A DNA stretch of 64,000 nt from Ottelia alismoides (lineage: Eukaryota > Streptophyta > Magnoliopsida > Alismatales > Hydrocharitaceae). Position numbers and translations under genes: made by a program. Numbering within the stretch: the first letter of the stretch is position 1; each line of letters begins with the position of its first letter. The DNA lies in contig JAZKJV010010616.1 in the NCBI GenBank assembly GCA_037367405.1, positions 1,451,501 through 1,515,500 on the forward strand, read 5' to 3'. Of the stretch, positions 31,807-44,296 are shown piece after piece. The notes below the pieces were generated by a model that ran no database searches, had not been told where the DNA came from, and saw only the letters and a list, made by a program, of their open reading frames with translations.

Positions 31807-34800
31807 AAGGAGGTCCTGAAAAAGCTAGGTAGGTTGACTGCTCGCCGGGCGAAGCTAGACAAATGACCATATGGCTAAGATCCGTAAAGATCCAAATGCT
31901 TCTATAAGATGACTGGTGTTACATGCATATTGAACAAATTTCGACAGCATAATCCCACATTCCTTTAATATACCTCGTAAATCAAAGCTTATCTGATTTT
32001 AAAAAATATCAATTAAATGATAATAATTAAAATCAATTAAAATTGATTTGGTATACAGAATAGGAATGGAGTTATGTTACAAAAATCTTTGCCCAAATAT
32101 AAACTCGAGCATGCAACAATCGTTGATTTATAATAATGTTTGAAACTTTATGAACTCCCTTAGTTTGAGATTTTGAACCAAAGAAAGCCAACATAAATAT
32201 AATATTATACAGAGATCTTGTATCTTGCATACATACATGCTACATAGGATGACTGTGAGATCTCTGTAAAGTATAATTAGTTATGTTGATCCGGTATTTA
32301 CGTAAATTTATCTTGTTTACAAAGGGTATATGGACATATGTGAACATAAATTTGTGTCTATTGTAGTGCGTTGACCATTATATGTCACGAATATACGTGC
32401 AGAAAAAATTCTATGTACTTACACACATCAAAATCCACAACCATTGAACTGAGATGCCACTTGACGAAGTGAGTCCAATAATTTTATGAAATAGGAAAAA
32501 ATATATATCAAATATTATAAATTTATGAAATCTTCTAATGTGTTACACAATACTCCCATTATGCAGTGTTACACGCTATAAGGTGTGGAGGGGTGCATGA
32601 TGTGTCATTTGTTTTGTGTGATTTAATAGTTAATTAATATTTTAACCTTATTAACTAAAATACTATAAATCAACGCAATACAACTTGCCATAATAATCAA
32701 AGTTTAATGTAATAAATAATAAGAAGAGGGTTTTTTAAAAAAAAATAGAATTTAAATATTGTATAAGCCATACCTCTTATATATACAACTATAACTGCAC
32801 ATAGATTTTTTCTTTATCCATTTATACTCACGCATACCCTTGTATTCACTCATAGACTTTTTGTCATATAATTGTAAGCATCCCCTTATAACTACACTAT
32901 ATGGACATATACTCGCGTATACCTCTAACTACCCATACAAGCATAACAAATACATACGCATACCATATACACCTATATTTCCACATACTCAAAAGTTATG
33001 AAATAATTTGTTTTATTTGTTTATTGTAATTTTGGAGTATTTTGGAGATTTTTATTGATCTTACATTGAATCAAAAAGTAAATAGAAATGTATTATACGT
33101 TCATAGAATGGTTATATTGAATTTAATATACATAAAAAAAGGAATTTTATCATTTTTATTTGTTTTTTTATTTTAGAGAAGATTTATTAGCTTTAAATTG
33201 GTGTGATATATGTGCCCATACAATTCATGCATAATTTTAAATGATTTTTAAGTTTTTTTTCAAATATTTATTTTTGTCTGATTTTTATATATGTCAACTT
33301 GATTAAGACAGCGGCTTCCATCTCCTGCCACCTCCTTGACAACAATGACAAGGACAATATCCTATAATGACTACTGCCACCTTCGCCCTCAACCTCGTTC
33401 TTCCTTATCTAAGGATGGTGTCCTCAGGTGCACTGGGAATCCTTGTTCTTCTGCAAAAATTATATCCATTACTCAGGGTAGATTTCTCTAGAGGTCCCGC
33501 TGTGAACATGGAGAAATCACAATGGTAGTAGTGCTTGTAGCAGCAGGAGAGGTGGACAGATTTTGAAAGCACTTAACAGCTTTCAGATTTATTTTAACTT
33601 GATTTTCTTTTAATTTTGATTTTTGAGTTTTTTTTCTAAACACCACGTAGAGGGTCAACTCTAAAGTCAACTGCTCCGCTCCGCATGGTCTCGTCTCATT
33701 TGGGCACGCCCGTTCTCATCTGCCAACTTACGACCTTGGTGAACATGGCCAAGAACAGGTCTCCTTGAGCTGAAATGTCACCACTCTACTAGATCGCTCC
33801 CAGTCCACATGTGACTGTCGACCTCGTCCAACGGTGTCCAACCTCCTATGCGACACACACACACCCATTAGCTAGTGAGCGCCATTGTTCAGCATTGCCT
33901 TTCTCCCGAGCAGCTCCCTTTCTACCTCGACCACGGCCCACTATTCCTCCTTGCCTGTCTACGATTTCCATCACAGTGGCACCGCCTTGTCATCATCTTG
34001 TCTCCTTTACATGCTCGAGCGTTGCTTCATTAACATTTATCTTCTAACCCAAGCGTCCATGACCTTCGTATAAATATATTTTTAACTACTCCTCACACAC
34101 ATGTGCAATGGAAGACCAAACAACACGGATAATACCCTGCTATGATACATATAGTGTCTTCTTCTGAGGGCATCTCACGAGACGATGACCACCCCCTCCT
34201 GCAACCAAAAGACAACGGTAGAAGAGAACGTGTGGAAGCTCGGTGACCACACAACTTGCATCTGAAGCACCGATGCCATTTCATACAATGATAAATCAAC
34301 TGCCAACTCACCTCGATCTTCCTCTCCTTAGCTCTCATGGCTCTCCTCCCTCCTTTCTCCTTTCTCCTCCCTCCTTCACTCCTATCCTTCTCCCTCTCTC
34401 GCTCGAGATCCGTTTTATTATAATCTATGTAATATATTTTTTCATCAATTTTAACAAGTTCCTTTGAATTTATATGAATTTTTAAGGAAAAGAAAATCCC
34501 TTGAGTCCACATGTAGAAGTAATATTTTATTTGAATTTTTACTTTTTTGTTTTTTATTTATTTAATTATAAGTTGAATATATTTAAAATCAGAGTTTATG
34601 TGCCGTACAACATATTAATAGGTATTTAAGAGCATTTTATGAAATTTTATTTTATTTATTATGGGATTAATAGAATACACACCCCTTATACACACATATG
34701 CATTGGTACACAAGTGATGAAATATTTTTATAAATTGTATAATTACATTTTTTATAAATTACCCCCATGCCCCGTTCAAACACATGACACATTTTACACG

Positions 34801-35329
34801 TATCCACACACCCACGTATCCACACACACATGTAAATACACACATATCCCCATAACCGTGTAAACACTCACACCATAGAAGTGTACACACACCAATCCAG
34901 TCATATATGCACAACGTGCATGCATACATACCCGTCCCCACATATATGCATGCCTATTATACACTCATATACCCACGCATATATACACCCACATACCAAT
35001 ACATCCGAACCTACAGATATACACTTATCATATATATATACACACCTCCCACGTATCCACGGTACATGCACATCATATATATGTATACGTACACATAACC
35101 CATACCTATACATATACGACTATTAATACACTTGTACACTCTTACAGACACTATACATGTGCACACATAGACACCACCTGTATACACACCTACATATGCA
35201 ATATGCACTTACAGTTAATATCCTAAATCAATCTATTATAAACATTATATTTTTGCTTCTTATACAAAAGTGATATTTATACATATCACATAATGTTTTC
35301 TAATGGCATAGGCTTAGGTATTCCATCAT
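31807..35329. other. Unassigned AT-rich DNA with degenerate CA/TA tracts
   Basis: No reliable ORF, terminal repeat or domain. It starts at the broken end of E3 (aaggaggtcctgaaaaagc) and ends at the minus-strand LTR Y1. Two blocks (about 32770-32990 and 34675-35215) are made of degenerate acacatatacccac-like strings. A pyrimidine-rich GC-richer patch lies at 33780-34070 and 34290-34400. Could be old intergenic DNA or an unrecognised decayed transposon. Confidence 0.5.
34675..35215. repeat. Degenerate (CA)n/(TA)n and ACACCCATATAC-like tract
   Basis: About 540 bp composed mainly of short CACACA, CATATA, TACACCCAC and ATACAT words without a fixed period. ORFs in it are repeats of Thr/His/Tyr/Ile and are not coding. 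Confidence 0.75.
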
Positions 35330-37102
35330 TGATGAGCGACTCAGATAACTTGGGTTAAGTTGATTAATAACAATGTTGTTGTCACCCAAATCAATCGAGT
35401 TGAAAACCGAGAAAAATATTTAACCACAATAAAAATCAATCAAGTCAAGCAAGTGATATAACTATTTTATTAACATCGTATAGCGACTAGAGTCGAACAC
35501 AAGGAGTACTGCAATAAACTTGATAGGTGACTCAAAGAATCGAAGAATTTTTATTTTCTTTTTAGTGGTTTTAATTTTTGCAAATTCTTAATTTTTTAGA
35601 ACAAGGTAAATAAGAACAAAAAAGAAAATATAAATCAACAACTATTTTTGTATTTTTCAAATATGATAAAAATACACATAAAATTCAAGTAAAATATTTT
35701 TGTATTTTATAAGTTTGATACTATTTTGTGGATTTTTGTAGAATTTTTAAATATTTTCTTGGAATTTTCTAAAAATAAAAAACTAGGAAAACAAGGAAAC
35801 AGTGAACAACGAGGAGTATTTTGTAATTTAAAATTAGATCAAAACTCCTAAAAAAGTTTATTATAAACTATAAGAAAATATCTATAAACAGAGATTGAAA
35901 TGCAATTTTTGTATTTTTTATACAATTTTATATAATTTTTTTATAATTTTTTGATTTTTTTACAAATTTTTAAGTGTTTATAGAAGAAAATGTGATGAAA
36001 ATTGGACAAAAAATTAAAAAGTGAAAATAGAGCTACCCTAATTTTTTGAATTTTTAAGACTATTTCGATTTTTTTATGAATTTTCTAGTCAAAATAGAGG
36101 TTTTCTACCATTTTTTTGTATTTTTAATAATATCAAATAAAAGAAAACTAGCAAACTATAATTACCATGCAAACGACATACTAGCAGGAGCTACATGATG
36201 CTTTTGTAGAATGTTTAGGGTTGATTTAATATTTATTGAAATTATTTAAAGAGTATAAAAATAAACAGTTAATCAAGGACCTATATGTAAATGATTTCAC
36301 TTCTAGGGCTAAATAATAATGCACAGTAAAAATCTAAGGTGCCTAGTGCAATTAATCCAAGAGATACACACGCTACAGGTGATTCAACATTCATAGGGGC
36401 ATACGTGCAAATTCAGAAAACACTGCTCTATTTCATTTACTAGTTAAAATCTCAGGGTAAAATATGCAAATATCCAACAAAAGCACATAGACACATGTGA
36501 CTCAAACTATGCAGGACTAAAATGCAAATAAAGAAACTAAAGGGTCCTAATTGAAAATGTTTTTAACTAATTATTATATTTATTGGACTAAATAAAAATA
36601 ACATAAAATGTGAGGGTAAAAAGGAAATATACCCTTTGCATGCACGTGCAATGCGTGACGTTTGATGTTCGGCTCTAGAGGATCTGAAAAAGAAGATCTG
36701 ACGGTCAGGGGATGTCGGAGACGTGCAGCCAGATCTAGTACGAAAGTACGGATCTAATGGTATGAAAGGCTAGCAAAGGCGTGTGTCATGTATGTGCGGC
36801 TCAGATCAGATCTGGGCATAGAGGGTCTCCATCCTACGGCAAGGGGGTCTGTTGGAAGAACAATGAAGAATGCCTCTCCGGTCGAGCTTCAATATGTGAT
36901 ATCTCACTCATGTCGACTAGGACCGGCTGATTGAAAGGTCCAGCACGCTGTTGGAAGTGATGCACATCTACTGGAGACCTCTGATGAGTCGAAGAGCTTC
37001 TCAGGGAAGATCTGAAGGGTGGGTGTGCCTGGAGATCCTCAGTTTGGAAAGTTGAGGCTCAATTCGAGCCTCCTCGCGTACTCCAGCACCTGCAAAGAGA
37101 AG
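35330..37102 (-). mobile_element. Y1: minus-strand Athila-type LTR, 3' portion
   Basis: Read on the minus strand, this is the downstream half of an LTR ending GAGTCGCTCATCA at 35330. It includes the reversed gttcgactct...gtcgctata module (35480-35500), AT-rich sequence, the degenerate CCCCTG zone (36280-36650) and a splice-acceptor-like CTTCTCTTTGCAG|GTGCTGG (37090). No PBS lies beyond 35330, so it is a 3' LTR or solo LTR. Y2 is inserted at 37103, inside the predicted intron; the rest of Y1 is outside the window. Confidence 0.8.
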
Positions 37103-38848
37103 TGATGACTGGTCAAGGCACTCGAGTTAAGTAATCTCTAAGGTCCTTGCAACCCAAATAACAAGGCACGATCAATCAAGAAAATCAAGACCACAGATAA
37201 ACAATCAAGCTCAAAAATCCAATGTAAGCAGTCTCCGTTATTTATTTAACCCGGTATAGCGACCATGGTCGAACACAAGGAGCACGAGAAATCCTATGAA
37301 GTAGTCGATAATCAGATCAGAGAATGCATATTTTGTGATTTTTAATTTGCAATTTTTATGTTTTTAATCAGGGAAAGGCAAGCGAGAAAATAAGGGAGAC
37401 AAGCACACAAGCAAGCCTTTCAAATTTTTATTAAGGTCCACAATACTCAGAAATCAGAAATGAAATTATTTTTATGTTTTTCAAATATGCAGATGTTTTT
37501 GGGAATTTTCTGAGATTTTTCTGATTTTTATATGACTTTATAAAATGCAATAAAGCCAAAATGTCAAAACAATGTACAACCTGGACTAGAAGTCAACTTT
37601 AAAATGTCTAAAGTGCCCCAAACTCCTGGTTGCAATTTTATGTTAAAATAGATAGCGATATCTAACTACAGAAATTGAAAACTCATTTTTTTTATTTTTG
37701 TAGAATTTTTAATGATTTTTATAAAGTTTTTAGTCTTTTTTATTTTTAGGGCTTTTATAAAGGATAAAATCACAAAATGGGCATTGGAATGAAAGCACAC
37801 AACAAGAAGCACACACACATTTTATGGAGTTTTTCAGACCATTTTTCTATGTTTATGCATTTTCTAAAATAGATAGACACATTTTTAAGGGTTTTTGAAT
37901 TTTAAAAAACATCAAATGAAATTAAATCAAGTTACAAAAATTACTAAAAATACTACACAGTAGCTATGTGTAATTTTTGTAGAGTTTTTGGAGCTAATTT
38001 AATATTTATTCGATTTAAAAAAAAGACACATAAGCTATAGGGACCTAAATGCAAATAGTGTAAGTTTCTATACTAAACAGTAACACACATAAAAAGTCTG
38101 AGGGTATCACTGTAAAATTTCCATGAAATTCAAGCACATGCGTAATACAGCGTTCACAGGGGCATCAATGTGATTTCAGTAAATGCTTTCTTCAAACATG
38201 AACCATAAAAATGTCTAGGGCCAAACATGCAAAAACACCAATGTACACGTGATCGAGCACGTGTCTCCAAACAGGAAGGACTAAAAAGCAAATACCAGAA
38301 ACCTTAGGGACTAGAGCGCAAATAGTTAAAAATACAACTTTATTTAATAGACTAGAAAATAAAGCATGAAAAATGCGAGGTAAATGACGCAATATACCCC
38401 TGCAGCACGTGGGAGGCACGTGGGGACACGTGGAGGCCGCTGGTGAGGGCGCGAATGTACGGCTCTGATCCGCTGCAAGTGTCAAATTTGACGCCTCAGA
38501 ACTGGTCAGGGACATGGGGCGTAGATGCGCCAAAGCTGACATCTAACATCTTGAAAAGCCTGTTGTGGTCGGCAGTGTAGATCTGATCTGGAAAGCTGGG
38601 GGCCGACCCAATGGTGCTGAAGACGTCTGGAAGAACAACGTCGGGATGAAGTTCACCAGAGGCAAGGAAGTGAACCTCGGCTCCGATGGTCGATTGGGAG
38701 GCACATTAATGGTCATGGAGTGTTTCCGCGTCGATTGAGCGGGTCCGATGGAGGAGCCACTGGCAAGATGTGCATGGAGATGAAGGAGGTCTGGAGCTAC
38801 TCCGACGAACCTCTGATGGATGAAATGGGGACTCCCAGCACGCTATCA

Positions 38849-39163
38849 CTTGTAAAGGAACACTAGGACTCGGAGCAGTGCTTCGGTCTGGGTTATTGGA
38901 TCTAAACACCAAAGAAGCAGAGGGGGGTGAAGCTTGATCCGGCGAAGGTGGTAGAGGAGATCTCGATCATAATATCGACCCGAAGATCGAGACTAAGGAT
39001 GCTTGGGTTGCGGTGCAAGATGGAGGAAGAGTTGGGGGTTCGATCGGAAGGAATGGATCTGGATGTCGAGGCTCCGACCAGTTGGTCAGAGCAGATGAAC
39101 ACATGATGGCGATGGACTGAAAGATCAGATCGAAACTGGAAGTGCGAAAGAAGTAAGGGATAC
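38849..39163 (-). other. Predicted leader intron in Y2 (315 bp, minus strand)
   Basis: Donor CTCCAG|GTATCC at 39163. The acceptor region reads CCTTTACAAG|TGATAG, where E2 has CCTTTGCAG|GTGAAAG; the interval length equals E2's. 243 bp from TATA to donor. Confidence 0.42.
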
Positions 39164-39400
39164 CTGGAGATCTGAGATCGCTCCTGAGCTGTGAGCGAAG
39201 ATGAACGTCGGGGAAATGGCCTCAACCTCGCCGCGGAAGGCGGGGGAGGCTACTCGCAGCGGAGGTCTGACCACGAAGGTTGAGTGTCAGCTCTACTGCA
39301 CCAAACCGAGCTCTGAGCAGCTGTCACTCAGCTGGAGGTGGCTAGGGTTCAAGATGGGAGCGAGGTACGAGCTATTGTTCATGGGAGGTGGATGAGAGAC

Positions 39401-39406
39401 TTTATA
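39401..39406 (-). promoter_or_regulatory. TATA box of LTR Y2
   Basis: On the minus strand GGGAATCCTATAAAGTC, aligned with E2 GGGAATGCTATAAAGC. Confidence 0.6.
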
Positions 39407-40552
39407 GGATTCCCAAAAGGCTGGAGGAATCGAGCAGGGCATGCAACCCTAGGAAGATCCGCACCTTCCTAGGGATCTATGAAGGTGTTGGATCCAAGGG
39501 AAGACCACGAGAGAATGATGAATATCTGATTCTCACTCTTTATTCTTTTATTTCAGCTCTTATTCTTAGCAAAACAACTCGTAAAAAATACCTATAAATA
39601 CGGTAACCTAGCATTTGGCATGCATCTGTTAACTATGCATAAATAGCATGTTTATTGTGCAAAAATAAAAGAATAAAGAAAAATAAAAAGGAAGGAGGTA
39701 TTTAGAATAAATACAGAGTGACCCGAACCCCAAGAGAGGGCCAAGCATTGGCCTGACTGTCAAATAAAACAAGTAGAGAGAGAGATAAGGCCTACTCTAT
39801 ATTGTACATATCATTTGTGAAAATAAATAATTATTTTTGACAAAACAAAGATAAAATTTTCTTCTTACCTTCTTGTATATATTCCTGAAAATAAAACAAA
39901 AATCTGAAAAATAAAATAAAAATAAAAATAAAATAAAAATCTCTCTCCCATGAACAAAATACATGTATATATGTTTTCTTCTCTATTTTATTATATACCT
40001 GTAAATAAACAATAAAAATCAAATAAAAATTATTTTGTACTCCAAAAATTATGTTGTAAATAAATAAAATAGAAAATTAGGGGTATTTATGAAAAATAAC
40101 AAAATAAAAATAATTGTACAAAATACATAGGCATATTACACCTGTATATAATACATTATATTGTATATAGACTAATTTATTAGTCATAAAAATAAATAAA
40201 AATCATAGAAAAATAGTTTGAAAAATAATAAATATTTTCATTTTATATACTTTTTATTTTAAGACCATTTACTCTTTTTTATTCAATTTGTAAATATTTT
40301 GTAAAATCTAATTTTCTGATTGGTCCTTCGCTTTTTGTTGACCTGGGTCAATGCCCTCTTCCAGGGCTCGACCCGACCCGATCTCATCACAGAACCTTCT
40401 CCCAATTCTTCCTATAGGATCATGCTTGACCTCGCCTCGATTCTTTGCCTGTGGCCTCTCCTTGGATCTAAGACCTTCGCAGGTCATTAGGAAGGCGCAG
40501 ATCTTCCTAGGGTTGTGTGCCCTTGTCTGATTCCCCCAGCTCCTGGGAATGC

Positions 40553-40558
40553 TATAAA
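40553..40558 (+). promoter_or_regulatory. TATA box of the E4 LTR
   Basis: GGGAATGCTATAAAGT, 256 bp before the predicted donor. Confidence 0.65.
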
Positions 40559-40808
40559 GTATCTTCTTACGCCTCCCAAGAGCAGCAACTCATGCCTCGC
40601 ACTTCCCTTCATCCCTAATCACCTCTGGTTGACTAACAGCTACCTGAGGGACCTTTTGGAGCGAAGATTGGAGAAGCAGCCACTCTGCTCAGCCTCGTGG
40701 CCAGTGTAGGCCACCGCGATCAGCCTCCCGGCCTGTCACTCCTTGGTCGAGGCTATTACCTCGCCGCTCGCCTTCACCTGAAGCCCTAGAGCTTGTCTAG
40801 GATTTCAG

Positions 40809-41139
40809 GTAACCTCCATTTACTTCACACATCCAGTTTCAATTCGATCTTTCATTCACCACGACCACACGTTCCTCTGCTACGACCAGCTGGTCGGAGC
40901 CCCGATATCCGTATCCATCTGCTTCGATAGAACCCCTGACACACGCTCCATCCAGATCCGCAACCTGATCCCCCTTAGGCTTGCCCTTTAGGTCAAGATT
41001 AAGGTCCAGATCTCCTCTTCCACCTTCGTTGGAGATCAAGGAACGCGTCACATCACTTCTTTGCATTTCAGCTCAAATAACTTCAACTGGAGCTTCTCCT
41101 TGAGTCAAGCTCTCCTCCGCATGTGTTTGGCGCATGCAG
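40809..41139 (+). other. Predicted leader intron in the E4 LTR (331 bp)
   Basis: Donor TTTCAG|GTAACCTCC and acceptor TTTGGCGCATGCAG|GGAC. The acceptor is weaker than in E1, E2 and E6. Confidence 0.4.
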
Positions 41140-42887
41140 GGACTCCATTCCATTCCTCAGAAGGTTTGCCGAAGTAGCTCCATGCCTCCTTCATTGCCAC
41201 GCATATCCGGCCATCAGCTCCATTATCGAACATGTTTACCAGATACGGGTGACCTCCACGATCACTCTTGACCCATCGAATCGATCATCGGAGCCGCTGA
41301 TCGCTTCCGAGGCTTTGGTGAACTTCGTCAGGCCCCTGTCCCTCTAGAACCCTCCAAAACTGTTGGATACGGTGATCTCCACCAGATTTGATCCACATCA
41401 CTGACTGCAGCACCTTTTCAAACCGTTGGATCCGAAGTCAGACGCATCTGCGCCCCACATCCTCGACAATACCTGAGGCATCAGATCTGACACTTGACGG
41501 ATCAGAGCCGCACGTTCCCGCACCTCCACAGCCTGCCACGCATCCCATCACGTGCTTCACACGTGCCTACCGTGGGTATTTTGCATTATCCCCCCACTTC
41601 TCAGGCTTTATTTTATAGTTGATTAATAAAAGTTGTAGCTGAACTATTTTACATGCTGGTCCCTGTGGTTTCCGGTATTTATATTTTAGTCCTCTGAACC
41701 TGAAGCCACATGTTGACTCACGTGTTTTGTGGTGTATTTGCATATTATGCCCGTGTGTTTTTTGACTATTTGGTTTGAATAGAACTTTTTGGGTATTTGC
41801 AATTATGCCCCTATGCACGTGATTATTCTGTTGTTTGTTATTTGTTAGACTTTTTGCAGACATAACCGTACACGATTTACATCTATTGTATTTTGGCTTG
41901 AAACTTTTTAATAATTGCAAATATATCTCTACAGCTTGTGTGTCTTGCTTTAAATCAAATAAAAATTAAATTAGCTCCAAAAATTCTACAAAAATTATTC
42001 ATAGCTCCTACTACTGTGTAGTATTTTTAGTAATTTTTGTGGCTTATTTAATTTCATTTGAAATTTTCTAAAATTCAAAAACCCTTAAAAATGTGTTTGT
42101 ATATTTTATAAAATGCATAAAAAATAGAAAAATGGTTTGAAAAATTCCATAAAAATTTGTGTGTGCTTCTTGCTATGTGCTTTCCTTCCAATACCCATTT
42201 TGTGATTTTATCTCTTATAAAAACCCTAAAAATAGAAAAGCCTAAAAATCTTATAAAAATCATTAAAAATTCTACAAAATCCTAAAAATGCCTTCTCAAT
42301 TTATGTAGTTAGCTATTGCTATCTATTTTAACATAAAATTACAACCAGGACAATTGGGGTATTTAGATATTTTAAAGTTGCCTTCTAGTCTAAGCTGTAT
42401 ACTGTTTTGAAATTTTAGCTTTATGGCATTTTTATAAAATCATATAAAATCAGAAAAATCCCAGAAAATCAACAAAAACATCTGCATGTTTGAAAAACAT
42501 AAAAACATTTTTATTCCTGCTTTTTAAGCATATTCGACTTTAGTAAAAATTTGAAAGGTTTTCTTGTGTGCTTGTCTCCTATATTTTCTCGCTTGCCTTT
42601 CCTTGATTAAAAACACAAAAGAAAAAATAAAAAAATTGCAAATAAAAAACACAAAATATGCATTTTCTGATCTGATTACTGACTACTTCGAAGGATTTCT
42701 CGTGCTCCTTGTGTTCGACCCTGGTCGCTATACTAGGTTAAATAAATAGCGGAGACTGGTTACATTGGATTTTTGAGCTCGATTGTTTATCTCTGTGGTC
42801 TTGATTTTCTTGATTGATCGTACCTTGTTATTCGGATCGCAACAACCTTTAGCTACTTAACCTGAGTGCCTTGGCGGGTCATCAGAA

Positions 42888-42905
42888 TGGCACCGTTGCT
42901 GAGGA
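42888..42905 (+). promoter_or_regulatory. E4 primer-binding site, tRNA-Asp type
   Basis: TGGCACCGTTGCTGAGGA after LTR end plus GAA. It matches the tRNA-Asp complement with three mismatches, more decayed than in E1. Confidence 0.85.
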
Positions 42906-44296
42906 GCATGACTTAGTAGTCAATTTTCAGCCTTTTTGATCTATTTTGATATCTATTTTCTATAATTGTTTTCTGACCCACTTCCGTTTCATTTTTTGTG
43001 TGCGAGGAATCGCCCGAGTCTGCTTTGAAGGAGACCCGTACCCGAGGAGGAGTAGGAGTTATAACATGGATAGTTATAGTTGTTAGATTAGCATAGCTAG
43101 TTTATTTCCAGCATTATTATTATTGTAATAATACATGACTTTGGACACTATCGTGGACTTGGCTATTATCGGGGTCTATTTCGCTGAGCACCACTGTGCT
43201 TGGGGGACCTCACCGTGGTTTTTCGTCGGTTTTTGCTTTCGTCGCATTTGTTGTCTATCTGATTCTCACAGATTTTGGCCCTTAGATTTAAAGATTTCTC
43301 TGATTGTGATGTAACTGATTAAGGCCTAATCCCTAATTATTTGCCTGTTCCTATAGTTCGTAATCAGACCTACTTAATAATTCATTAATAAAAAGTTAAC
43401 TTGGATGCTTGAGAGGTCATGTGCCACTAGAGGTCATATACAGTGCTCGCAAGACCCACTATGGTGGGCACTGATTGGCATCCGAGATTGGACTCCGACC
43501 TCTCTCTCTGTTCTGTTAACTACAGTTCTTCACGATTAGAAATTGCTCATCTAAGGCCACTTTTTTATTGCATCATTTAGATTAGTTTTATTCAATCTTT
43601 TAATTTATGCATGGATCACCCTGCATGTAGAGTGCTGGCGACAGGTACACATCTCTTACTTTGCATGCATCATGGTGTTTGATCACACATCGACTTTTTC
43701 AACTTCTCTCCTCATTTTTAGAACTTAAATAATCAGGAGATCGAAAAATTTGTTAGGCGTTTGCTTGCTTATTGAAAAATACCTAAAAAGTAATAATCAT
43801 AAAATTGGGACTGCTAAACACACTTGACCCTAAAAGACACTCAACTTAAAAAAATGTCTAGGGAGAGTAATCCCCTCATTGTCTGGTTTGGATGCGCGAG
43901 AGAGTGAAGCAAACACTAGGATAGAGCCATACCTGAACCATCATCAGACTACTGACTCCATCGCTAGTCGTTCTCCAGTGAGGATCTCTCCGATAACCAG
44001 TAAAGAGGACCGTGACATCCTTAGCAGATCGGGTTGATCGGGCAGCCGGTAAACGGTCCGCATCTCGTACTGGCTGGGAAAGATCTAGTTTTGGGGATGT
44101 GCCAGTTTTTTGAAGGTATCGGGTCCCTAACAACTTGCTTAATCGCCCTTATAGACTGGATTATCACCTAAATAAAATCAAAAAGATAAATGACCGAACC
44201 TCCACGATCATTAGCTCCACGTTGCGTAGGTGAATTTGGGGTTTGCTTGCTGATATTGTTTGTTTCCGGATCCCATCCGCCTTTCTCTACATTACG
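42906..44296 (+). other. E4 leader between PBS and gag
   Basis: Aligns with the E1 leader (for example the 'gagcaccactgtgctt' text near 43190, 'gaccctaaaagacactcaac' near 43830 and 'gcgcgagagagtga' near 43893). No gene supported. Confidence 0.7.

Larger units (their letters stand above)
37103..39515 (-). mobile_element. Y2: minus-strand LTR inserted in Y1, cut by E4
   Basis: It begins (as the LTR 3' end) TGATGACTGG at 37103, after the flank AGAAG. It shows the reversed terminal module (37245-37275), the repeat zone (38040-38420), an acceptor-like site at 38849, a donor CCAG|GTATCC at 39163 and a TATAAAG at 39406-39401. U3 is interrupted at 39515 by E4. It matches E2's LTR closely in reverse. 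Confidence 0.83.
39516..42884 (+). mobile_element. E4 5' LTR (3369 bp)
   Basis: Starts TGATGAATATCTGATTCTCA, ends GGGTCATCA, followed by GAA and the PBS. Left flank GAGAA; the matching right flank is outside the window. It has TATAAA at 40553, a predicted intron 40809-41139, a degenerate repeat zone (41560-41940) and a terminal hairpin CCTGG/CTAGG (42720-42737, one G-T pair) followed by TTAAATAAATAG. Confidence 0.92.

Noticed and set aside
34639..35208. Overlapping ORFs on both strands in the CA/TA tract
   Set aside because: They encode only short-period Thr/His/Tyr/Ile or Cys/Val/Gly repeats created by the low-complexity DNA.
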